Assembly: GCF_934294775.1 (NCBI RefSeq) | Contig: NZ_CAKRAH010000005.1 | Span: 35,222-99,221, forward strand | Length of the DNA: 64,000 nt | DNA from: an uncultured Dorea sp. | GTDB lineage: Bacteria > Bacillota > Clostridia > Lachnospirales > Lachnospiraceae | Direction of reading: 5' to 3' | Part shown: piece by piece, positions 33,417 through 39,919 of the stretch | Position numbering within the stretch: position 1 is the first letter of the stretch | How the letters are laid out: every line of letters starts with the position of its first letter | Made by a program: the position numbers and the translations under genes | Notes under the pieces: generated by a model | Databases searched by the model: none | Told to the model about the DNA's origin: nothing | Seen by the model: the letters and a program-made list of their open reading frames with translations, nothing else

Positions 33417-33446
33417 TTGAACATCAAACATTTTGTATGATATACT
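33417..33446 (+). promoter_or_regulatory. Predicted mecA promoter
   Basis: TTGAAC and TATACT with an 18-bp spacer, 22 bp before the start codon. Confidence 0.6.
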
Positions 33447-33468
33447 ATTTTAGAAGGAAGTGATGTTT

Positions 33469-34215
33469 ATGAAGATTGAAAAAATCAGTGACAACCAGAT
33501 CCGTTGTACCCTGACACGCGCCGACCTGGCCGACCGTCAGCTCCAACTCAGCGAACTGGCCTACGGAACCGAAAAAGCCAAATCACTTTTCCGCGATATG
33601 ATGCAACAGGCAGCCTTCGAATTCGGCTTTGAAGCTGAAGATATTCCTTTGATGATTGAAGCGATACCTTCCGCCGACTCGATTGTGCTGATAATTACGA
33701 AAGTCGAGGACCCGGAGGAACTCGATACTAGATTTTCAAAATTTGCACCTTCTTCCATTGCCGATGCCAAGAAGAAAAATGCACCGGGCAAACTGGAAGG
33801 AGCAGACAGCTTACTTGATCTGCTCGGAAAGGTTCAGGAATCATTCGAAGCACACGCAGAAAAATCTGTGGAGGCGAAAAAGCCGGCTTCTGATGACACC
33901 GGAGAAAAGGAAAGCAGCGGAAGCAGTATCCGTCTCTTCTCATTCCCGGTTATGGAAAATGTACTGAAAGCCGCTCATCTGCTGGCTCCTATGTACCACG
34001 GTTCCAACACGCTATACAAAGACGAACAGGAAGATATGTATCTTCTTGCGCTTGCACAGTCCGATCATACAACTGCAGATTTCAACCGTATCTGCAATAT
34101 GTTGTCTGAATACGGCGCATTGGAGAAGGCTTCCGGAGCAACCTTTGCATTCCTGGAAGAACACTGTGATACATTTATTGCAGGCAATGCTGTGCAGCAG
34201 CTCGCTAATATCTAA
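33469..34215 (+). CDS. mecA: ClpC adaptor protein MecA
   Basis: 248-residue adaptor that brings substrates (in B. subtilis ComK and Spo0A) to the ClpC protease or modulator. The N-terminal substrate-binding domain (MKIEKISDNQIRCTLTRADL) and C-terminal ClpC-binding domain (about 155-248, starting near RLFSFPVMENVLKAA) are joined by a low-complexity linker. The chosen ATG has AAGGAAG 8 nt upstream; two earlier in-frame starts lie inside that site. It is monocistronic on the plus strand with its own terminator. Confidence 0.92.
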   Translation: MKIEKISDNQIRCTLTRADLADRQLQLSELAYGTEKAKSLFRDMMQQAAFEFGFEAEDIPLMIEAIPSADSIVLIITKVEDPEELDTRFSKFAPSSIADAKKKNAPGKLEGADSLLDLLGKVQESFEAHAEKSVEAKKPASDDTGEKESSGSSIRLFSFPVMENVLKAAHLLAPMYHGSNTLYKDEQEDMYLLALAQSDHTTADFNRICNMLSEYGALEKASGATFAFLEEHCDTFIAGNAVQQLANI

Positions 34216-34307
34216 TGAGTGTCTCAACATGCTTTCTGCAAAATGTATGACACACTCTGGAACTTAATACGGATCATATTTTCGTAATATGCAGCGAAAA
34301 TTCTGAA

Positions 34308-34350
34308 GACGGATCAGGAAATGTTTAAATTTCCTGATCCGTCTTTTTTC
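34308..34350 (+). terminator. mecA terminator
   Basis: GACGGATCAGGAAAT pairs with ATTTCCTGATCCGTC and TTTTTT follows. Confidence 0.85.
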
Positions 34351-34354
34351 TTAA

Positions 34355-34390
34355 GCAGCTACTCTTACATACTATGGTATAAAAAAACAG
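34355..34390 (+). repeat. Degenerate terminator-associated repeat, copy 6
   Basis: GCAGCTACTCTTACATAC and TATGGTATAAAA match the right half of the copies at 15.75 and 27.43 kb; the left half is missing. A hairpin again follows directly. Confidence 0.55.
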
Positions 34391-34426
34391 AACCGCCAAA
34401 CATTATCCTGCTTGGCAGTTCTGTAT
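34380..34426 (-). terminator. Terminator of the DUF1858 gene
   Basis: On the minus strand CAGAACTGCCAA pairs with TTGGCGGTTCTG and is followed by TTTTTTT. Confidence 0.75.
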
Positions 34427-34437
34427 GATTCTTTATA

Positions 34438-34659
34438 TTATGCCTGGCTTGCTTCCAGTGTTGCATTTAATTTTGCAACTAAAAGGTCTGGATCAATTCC
34501 GTGTCCCATAGCTCCCTCTTCGATAGACTCCATCTGAGAATGTGGGCATCCGATGCAACCCATTCCTGCTTCCATCAGATCATCAACAAGCTTTGGACAT
34601 GTAGAATAATATTTGGAAAGCAGCTCACCAAATGTCATGTCTTTTGTAATCTGTGCCAT
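34438..34659 (-). CDS. DUF1858 domain protein
   Basis: 73 residues with the central motif AGMGCIGCPHSQMESIEEG. The family is common in anaerobes, often next to hybrid-cluster or sulfur-handling proteins; its CxxC could bind a metal or act in redox, but the role is unknown. AAGGAGGCGA precedes the ATG; a start 11 codons earlier contains that site in its coding part. A DnaA-box cluster lies 210-400 bp upstream. Confidence 0.85.
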   Translation of the reverse strand: MAQITKDMTFGELLSKYYSTCPKLVDDLMEAGMGCIGCPHSQMESIEEGAMGHGIDPDLLVAKLNATLEASQA

Positions 34660-34870
34660 CTTATCGCCTCCTTTTTGTTTCAGTGTTTCCATTATAGTAG
34701 CTTTTTATCATTGTGTAAACATTTTCTGCAAATTTATTCTTAATATTTGACTACTTAAAAGTCAATATGATTTCGGTATTTTTTCAACAAAATGTCATTT
34801 TTATAACAACCTTACAAAACGTCCGTTCTTTTTTATCCCCCGAATAATCCCCCGTTTTTCCCACTTTGGG
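34660..34870. other. Upstream region of the DUF1858 gene
   Basis: AT-rich sequence between the DUF1858 start and the DnaA-box cluster, with scattered T-runs on the plus strand. I see no gene or firm promoter. Confidence 0.4.
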
Positions 34871-35062
34871 TGTGGATAACGTGGATAACTTTGTGGAAAT
34901 CCCCATTTTTCTACATTTTTTTGCTATTTTCGTGTGGATAACTTATTTTTCGGATTTGGGATAAGTTTTCCGGATTTTCTTCATTTTATTAAATAAAAGT
35001 ATATTTTTGGTACATTTGTACATTGTGGATAACCTCATCTCTTATGTGGATAGTGTGGATAA
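34871..35062 (-). promoter_or_regulatory. DnaA-box cluster
   Basis: Four perfect TTATCCACA boxes on the minus strand at 34871-34879, 34933-34941, 35024-35032 and 35054-35062, plus single-mismatch boxes at 34880-34888 and 35045-35053, all in one orientation and separated by AT-rich DNA. By chance about one perfect copy would be expected in two windows of this size. The dnaA and dnaN genes are absent and gene direction does not switch here, so a DnaA-titrating or DnaA-regulated site fits better than the main origin (inference). Confidence 0.8.
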
Positions 35063-35067
35063 CGAAA

Positions 35068-35104
35068 AGGGCCGGGGGATTTTTAAAAATCCCCCGGCCC
35101 TTTT
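35068..35104 (-). terminator. Terminator of the NlpC/P60 gene, a perfect palindrome
   Basis: GGGCCGGGGGATTTTT and its exact complement form a 32-bp palindrome, followed on the minus strand by TTTTCG. It directly adjoins the DnaA-box cluster. Confidence 0.75.
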
Positions 35105-35118
35105 CGTTTACTTTTCGT

Positions 35119-35892
35119 TTATATTAACCGCCGTACCGTAACAATACTCGTATACGTCGCCGGCAGTATTCCAATTCCTCTTCTGCTGTTAATTGCATTC
35201 ACAATCTGTCCATTTCCCATATAAATGCCCACATGTCCGTTATACAGGATGATATCACCAGGAACTGCCTGGTCATAGCTGACCGCAGTCCCTACATGTT
35301 CCATATCCCACGTTGTCCGTGGAAGTGATATTCCGAAATGTGCAAATACAGATTGGACGAATCCAGAGCAGTCTGCCCCGTTTGTAAGGCTGGTTCCTCC
35401 CCAGACATACGGATTGCCAATGAACTGACATGCATAATCTACAACCGCCTGTCCGGTTCCTGTCTCTTTCGTCTGTCCCAAAGCGGCTTCTCTTTGGAAT
35501 CCCGCCGCTTCATCTTCTCTTGATACAGCATAGGTAAATGCGTTCTCCACATTTCCTGCTCTTTGTACAAGTTCCTCTGCTTTTTGCTGTGCTTCATCTC
35601 CGACACGTATATATTGTGAATATACATATCCTGTGACATCTCCCGACTGAACTTTCGTCCACTCCCCTGCCGGGCCGATAATCTTCGCTGCGTAATCCGG
35701 ATATAATTTGCCAACCCATTCGCTTGCTGTTGTCGGCTCACTTCTTACATATAAAAATGAGTGAACATTTGCAAATGCCATATCTGAATACTCTCCTGTT
35801 CCAAGATCCGCTGCATGTACAGATGCCGGAAATATTGCTATCATTCCAGTTAAAGTAACCAGGCACAATCCTTTTTTAAGAATAGAATCCAT
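35119..35892 (-). CDS. Secreted NlpC/P60 (C40) peptidoglycan hydrolase with SH3 domain
   Basis: 257 residues. Signal peptide (GLCLVTLTGMIAIFPASVHA, cleavage near 28), bacterial SH3 domain (about 42-98) and NlpC/P60 domain (about 150-257). The catalytic Cys is in NGADCSGFVQS, the His in YNGHVGIYMG. Such endopeptidases cut the D-Glu-mDAP bond in the wall. AAGGAGG precedes the ATG. Confidence 0.93.
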   Translation of the reverse strand: MDSILKKGLCLVTLTGMIAIFPASVHAADLGTGEYSDMAFANVHSFLYVRSEPTTASEWVGKLYPDYAAKIIGPAGEWTKVQSGDVTGYVYSQYIRVGDEAQQKAEELVQRAGNVENAFTYAVSREDEAAGFQREAALGQTKETGTGQAVVDYACQFIGNPYVWGGTSLTNGADCSGFVQSVFAHFGISLPRTTWDMEHVGTAVSYDQAVPGDIILYNGHVGIYMGNGQIVNAINSRRGIGILPATYTSIVTVRRLI

Positions 35893-36070
35893 AAATTTCC
35901 TCCTTTTATGTTTTCTTATCTTTTGTAATTATTACAGAATTGTTACATATGTTACGTTTTTAATTATATCATTCATCCTTATATTGTCAAGTTTTATCTT
36001 GTTTTAATCATTTTATTCGCATACCGTTTATTTTTAATTTGTTACATTTTATTACATTATTTCTTTCTTA

Positions 36071-36099
36071 TTGACAAATAATATCATTCCGATTATACT
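36071..36099 (+). promoter_or_regulatory. Predicted promoter of the perR-like gene
   Basis: Consensus TTGACA and TATACT with a 17-bp spacer. Confidence 0.75.
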
Positions 36100-36112
36100 G
36101 TAAATATATCAA

Positions 36113-36127
36113 TTATAGTAATTGTTA
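36113..36127 (+). promoter_or_regulatory. PerR-box-like operator in front of perR
   Basis: TTATAGTAATTGTTA matches the B. subtilis Per box (TTATAATNATTATAA) at 11 of 14 defined positions. It lies just downstream of the -10 box, as for an autorepressor. A TAGTAATTGTTA core is shared with the rubrerythrin promoter. Confidence 0.6.
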
Positions 36128-36149
36128 TCATTATTGAAAGGAGGATTTT

Positions 36150-36557
36150 ATGGCTGCTTTAAAATATAGTAAACAGCGGGCCTCTATCAAAGATTATTTA
36201 GCACATACCACCGCTCATCCAACAGCTGATACGGTATATCTTCATATTAAAGAAGAATTTCCAAACATCAGTCTTGGAACCGTTTACCGCAATTTGAATC
36301 TGCTGGCGGATATCGGCGAAGCACTTCGGATTCCGACCCCTGTTGGTGGTGACCGTTTTGACGGACGTTGCGAACCTCATTACCATGTAGTATGCACAAG
36401 CTGTGGAAATGTATTCGATCTGGAAATGGGTGATTCTTATATCCAGAAAGTGAACGAAGAAGCGAACGCATGCTTCGACGGAATCATCGAATCACACACC
36501 ACTCTTTTCCATGGACTCTGTGCTGAATGTGCAAAGAAAATGAATGAGAATAAATAA
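36150..36557 (+). CDS. perR: PerR-like Fur-family peroxide regulator
   Basis: 135 residues. The N-terminal winged helix contains the recognition stretch ISLGTVYRNLNLLAD; the metal site residues RFDG and PHYHVVC follow, and two CxxC pairs (CTSC, CAEC) make the structural zinc site. PerR senses peroxide by oxidation of Fe-binding histidines and represses oxidative-stress genes. The reverse rubrerythrin gene 170 bp downstream and the matching operators support PerR over Fur or Zur. AAGGAGG precedes the ATG. Confidence 0.88.
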   Translation: MAALKYSKQRASIKDYLAHTTAHPTADTVYLHIKEEFPNISLGTVYRNLNLLADIGEALRIPTPVGGDRFDGRCEPHYHVVCTSCGNVFDLEMGDSYIQKVNEEANACFDGIIESHTTLFHGLCAECAKKMNENK

Positions 36558-36577
36558 TAAAATTTATCAAAAACTAA

Positions 36578-36606
36578 TTGACAAACACAAAAGATTATGC
36601 TAAATT
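36578..36606 (+). promoter_or_regulatory. Predicted rubrerythrin promoter
   Basis: TTGACA and TAAATT with a 17-bp spacer. The -10 box lies in the left arm of a long palindrome. Confidence 0.65.
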
Positions 36607-36639
36607 AATATCAGTAACAATTACTAATATTAATTTAGC
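36599..36639 (+). promoter_or_regulatory. 41-bp palindrome with PerR-box-like centre
   Basis: Arms GCTAAATTAATAT and ATATTAATTTAGC are exact complements; inside them AGTA/TACT continues the symmetry around ACAAT. The centre, read on the minus strand, is TAGTAATTGTTA, the same core as before perR. It could be a repressor site, an mRNA hairpin in the leader, or both. Confidence 0.65.
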
Positions 36640-36727
36640 AAACATAAGGAACCAACACTAACCAATCCTTATGAATGATTTAGCACCAAAAAAATTTTTA
36701 TATAAAAAAGAAAAGGAGATTAACACT

Positions 36728-37270
36728 ATGAAAAAATTTGTATGTACAGTATGCGGATATGTTTACGAAGGAGAAGCTGCACCAGAAAAATGTCCAGTAT
36801 GTGGCGTTGGAGCTGACAAATTCAAAGAGCAGACAGGCGAAAGAGAATGGGCTGCAGAGCATGTTGTAGGTGTTGCAAAAGGCGTTAGCGAAGACATCTT
36901 AGCTGACTTAAGAGCAAACTTCGAAGGAGAATGTTCAGAAGTTGGAATGTACCTTGCAATGGCAAGAGTTGCTCACAGAGAAGGTTATCCGGAAGTAGGA
37001 TTATACTACGAAAAAGCTGCCTGGGAAGAAGCTGAGCACGCTGCTAAATTCGCAGAGCTTCTTGGCGAAGTTGTTACAGACAGCACAAAGAAGAACCTTG
37101 AGATGCGTGTAGATGCCGAGAACGGAGCTACAGCTGGTAAATTCGATCTTGCAAAACGTGCAAAAGCTGCTGATCTGGATGCAATCCATGACACTGTTCA
37201 CGAGATGGCTAAAGATGAAGCTAGACACGGAAGAGCTTTCGAAGGACTTCTTAAGAGATATTTCGGATAA
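36728..37270 (+). CDS. Reverse rubrerythrin (rubredoxin domain first)
   Basis: 180-residue cytoplasmic peroxide-scavenging protein. The N-terminal rubredoxin module has CTVCGYVYEG and CPVCGVG (residues about 5-28); the ferritin-like di-iron domain follows with EGECSEVGMY, EEAEHAAKFAE and KDEARHGRAFEG. Reversed domain order is typical of Clostridial NADH-peroxidase rubrerythrins controlled by PerR. AAAAGGAG lies 11 nt before the chosen ATG; a longer in-frame start lacks a site. High use of preferred codons suggests strong expression. Confidence 0.93.
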   Translation: MKKFVCTVCGYVYEGEAAPEKCPVCGVGADKFKEQTGEREWAAEHVVGVAKGVSEDILADLRANFEGECSEVGMYLAMARVAHREGYPEVGLYYEKAAWEEAEHAAKFAELLGEVVTDSTKKNLEMRVDAENGATAGKFDLAKRAKAADLDAIHDTVHEMAKDEARHGRAFEGLLKRYFG

Positions 37271-37289
37271 GAATAACAAATTTAGATAT

Positions 37290-37335
37290 CAGAAGAGCGG
37301 ATACACCACTTACGGCGTATCCGCTCTTTTTGTTC
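37290..37335 (+). terminator. Bidirectional terminator after rubrerythrin
   Basis: AAGAGCGGATAC pairs with GTATCCGCTCTT and TTTT follows; it also serves the ECF S-component gene from the other side. Confidence 0.8.
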
Positions 37336-37364
37336 CATTCATTATTTTTATCCACTATCTGGCT

Positions 37365-37952
37365 TTATGCCATGCGCACATAGATCTTTTTCACCGGCTG
37401 GTACAGAACCGCAATTGCGATCACCATAAAGACTGCATTGATCACCGTAGCCGGGAGTGATGTAAATGCTCCCACTGCAGCTGCTGCGAATCCACTTCCC
37501 ATGATCATCATAGATATGGTTCCCATAATAAATTCCATGATCACGTTGATGCATCCGTAAACCACGGCACAGATCATAGCTGCTCCGTATTCTCTCTTTT
37601 TATCACCGGCCGTCTTTTTCTTCAGCATCACAAAGAGCGCTCCGACGATCAGACACTTCAGCGCCGTCTCAACGAAAGTCTTTGGTGCATCCTGCATATA
37701 TCCGTTTAACATATCAAAGATGGTAAGTCCCAGTGTTCCGGATACGGCTCCTCTCTTTCCTCCCTGGAGTAATAATCCCATCACGACAAATATATGTCCG
37801 AAATGAAGAAACGGTGTTCCGACTGCTGCCGGAAGCGGAATCCTGAAAGACTGGATCCCGAGAAATGTAATTGCTGTAAAGAATGCAGTGATCACCAGAT
37901 TCTTCACCTTATCATTATGCATTGTCTTTCCTGTAGCTGTATTTGTACTCAT
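37365..37952 (-). CDS. ECF transporter S component (vitamin substrate unknown)
   Basis: 195-residue integral membrane protein with about six helices. FFTAITFLGIQSFRIPLP at the start and the LHFGHIFVVMG block fit the ECF_trnsprt fold; the AxxxA contact needed for EcfT docking is not clear by eye. It would need the shared EcfA/A'/T module elsewhere. The promoter contains a TGGACATGTCCA palindrome, suggesting repressor control. The vitamin cannot be inferred from sequence alone. Confidence 0.82.
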   Translation of the reverse strand: MSTNTATGKTMHNDKVKNLVITAFFTAITFLGIQSFRIPLPAAVGTPFLHFGHIFVVMGLLLQGGKRGAVSGTLGLTIFDMLNGYMQDAPKTFVETALKCLIVGALFVMLKKKTAGDKKREYGAAMICAVVYGCINVIMEFIMGTISMMIMGSGFAAAAVGAFTSLPATVINAVFMVIAIAVLYQPVKKIYVRMA

Positions 37953-38004
37953 TGTACTCTTCCTTCCTGCTGTAATATATAAAGAAAAATAAATTCTGCT
38001 GAAT

Positions 38005-38032
38005 ATATTAGCACGATAGTGGACATGTCCAA
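38005..38032 (-). promoter_or_regulatory. Promoter of the S-component gene with palindromic operator
   Basis: TTGGAC and TAATAT with a 16-bp spacer. The perfect 12-bp palindrome TGGACATGTCCA (38020-38031) overlaps the -35 box, a position typical of a repressor site. Confidence 0.5.
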
Positions 38033-38065
38033 ACAGCCAGTTGCAACATTTCCATGCCGGCCAGT

Positions 38066-39910
38066 TTATTTTTCACACCAAAGGAAGTCATACCCTCTTA
38101 ATCTTATATCTTTTAATTCCATCTTTTCACTCGTCAACAGATTACGATATACTCCATCTTCCTGCATCCACGCTGTCTTCTCCTGATCGCTAAAGTTGAA
38201 TATTCCAAAAAATCTTCTTCCCTTATATTCACGTAATATGCAAAGGATACTGTCATCATGCACATCGTATGTATACACATCTGCATCTTTATCAAATGTT
38301 ATTTCCTGTCTGCGGATCTTTTCCAGCCGGTCAAGAGTCTGGAAGATACTTCCCTGAACGGTTGTGAGATCATTCTTATTCTCTGCAAGCTCCCAGCGAA
38401 GCTTACCACGATGGATATATCTTGAATCTGTACATTTTGCAGGATCTTCTTTATAACTATAGTCGTTCACCTGCCCCAGTTCATCGCCGCTGTATAACAT
38501 CGGGATACCCGACTGTGTCAACATATATGCATGCAGCATAAGATCTTCCCTGACCGCAGTTTCCATCGCTTCTTTGTTTTGTTCAAATCCAGCTTTTTCA
38601 ATTCCACACATAGATGCAGTTGTCCCGCAGAAACGTGCATCCTGTGTTACCGGATCATCATTATACAATTCTCCGCGACTTACACTGCCCGCTATTTTTC
38701 CCGTAAAATAATCATTCAGGTAACGCTTATGTGGGATTTCTTCCATTCCCCACTGTTTCAGGGTCTCATAATCCAGTCCCCATCCGATATCATCATGACA
38801 GCGCAGATAGTTTAAAAATACATACTGTTTCGGCAGGTGATTCAGAATATCCATCTGTTTTTTCAACAATCGGATATCTTGTGTCGCTATGCTGTTCCAG
38901 GTCGTTGCCATGGTAGTCACATTATAAAGCATGTGACATTCCGGTTTTTCTACCGTACCAAAATACGGCACTACTTTTTCCGGTTCCATTACAACTTCAC
39001 CAAGAAGTAATACGCTCGGACATACAATTTCTGCAATCATACGCATCATACGGACGATTGTATGTACCTGTTTGAGATTTCTGCAGGTGGTTCCTATTTC
39101 TTTCCAGATATATGGCACTGCATCAATTCTTACAATATCTATTCCCTGATTTGTCAGATACAGGAAGTTATACATCATCTCGTTAAACACTCTCGGATTG
39201 CGGTAATTCAGATCCCACTGATACGGATAAAATGTTGTCATTACATAATGGCCGTTCTCCGGAAGATACGTAAAGTTTCCAGGGGCTGTTGTCGGAAATA
39301 CCTGCGGTACTGTCTCCTCGTATTTCTCCGGCACCTCATTATTATCATAGAAGAAATACCGGCTCATATACTCTCCTTCGCCAGCTCTTGCCCGTTTTGC
39401 CCATTCATGATCTTCTGACGTATGATTCATAACAAAATCCATACACACATTGATATCTTCCTCATGACACTTTTCTGCCAGTTCTGCAAGATCTTTCATC
39501 GTACCGAGATCCGGACGTACCTTACGGAAATCTGCCACTGCATAACCGCCGTCAGATCTTCCTTTTGGCGTATCCAGGAAAGGCATAAGATGAAGACAAT
39601 TAATGTTGCATTCTTTCAAATACGGGATTTTTTCTTTTACACCTTGCATATTTCCCGCAAAATTGTCTATATAAAGCATCATACCAAGCATGTCTTTCCT
39701 GTGATACCAGCCGGCTTCCTTCTCTCTTTTCGCATCTCTTTCTTTTAGTTTGATACTCCGGTGTCTGTAATACTCATACATCTTGGAACACAGTTCCGCG
39801 AACATATCATCATTCTGATAAAGTTCCATGTAAAGCCACCTGAGCTCATCATGATGTTTCTCTAACCTATATTGAAAAATACTATTATTTTTTTCTACTC
39901 TTTTTTCCAT
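38066..39910 (-). CDS. Amylosucrase-like GH13 enzyme
   Basis: 614 residues, closest to amylosucrase/sucrose hydrolase (GH13 subfamily 4). The N-terminal helical domain (1-90) precedes the barrel; SDGGYAVADFR, the nucleophile D263 in VRIDAV, the acid/base E305 in LLGEVV (42 residues later, as in Neisseria amylosucrase) and RCHDDIGW are present. It acts on sucrose, transferring glucose to a glucan or water. No signal peptide, so it works on imported sugar. It is the last gene of the msmEFG-aga operon and would consume sucrose released from raffinose. Confidence 0.88.
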   Translation of the reverse strand: MEKRVEKNNSIFQYRLEKHHDELRWLYMELYQNDDMFAELCSKMYEYYRHRSIKLKERDAKREKEAGWYHRKDMLGMMLYIDNFAGNMQGVKEKIPYLKECNINCLHLMPFLDTPKGRSDGGYAVADFRKVRPDLGTMKDLAELAEKCHEEDINVCMDFVMNHTSEDHEWAKRARAGEGEYMSRYFFYDNNEVPEKYEETVPQVFPTTAPGNFTYLPENGHYVMTTFYPYQWDLNYRNPRVFNEMMYNFLYLTNQGIDIVRIDAVPYIWKEIGTTCRNLKQVHTIVRMMRMIAEIVCPSVLLLGEVVMEPEKVVPYFGTVEKPECHMLYNVTTMATTWNSIATQDIRLLKKQMDILNHLPKQYVFLNYLRCHDDIGWGLDYETLKQWGMEEIPHKRYLNDYFTGKIAGSVSRGELYNDDPVTQDARFCGTTASMCGIEKAGFEQNKEAMETAVREDLMLHAYMLTQSGIPMLYSGDELGQVNDYSYKEDPAKCTDSRYIHRGKLRWELAENKNDLTTVQGSIFQTLDRLEKIRRQEITFDKDADVYTYDVHDDSILCILREYKGRRFFGIFNFSDQEKTAWMQEDGVYRNLLTSEKMELKDIRLRGYDFLWCEK

Positions 39911-39919
39911 TTTTATACT

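Larger units (their letters stand above)
32901..33468. other. Long gene-free stretch with divergent promoters and a hairpin
   Basis: Between the 71-residue gene and mecA. It contains two divergent sigma-A-like promoters 27 bp apart and, on the minus strand, a GATCCGGTT...AACCAGGATC hairpin about 85 nt into the predicted minus transcript, followed at 4 nt by ATTTTTATTT. No long frame is present. It could hold a small RNA or a regulated leader. Confidence 0.5.

Noticed and set aside
34871..35062. Main replication origin
   Set aside because: No dnaA, dnaN, recF or rpmH nearby, and gene direction does not switch around the cluster.
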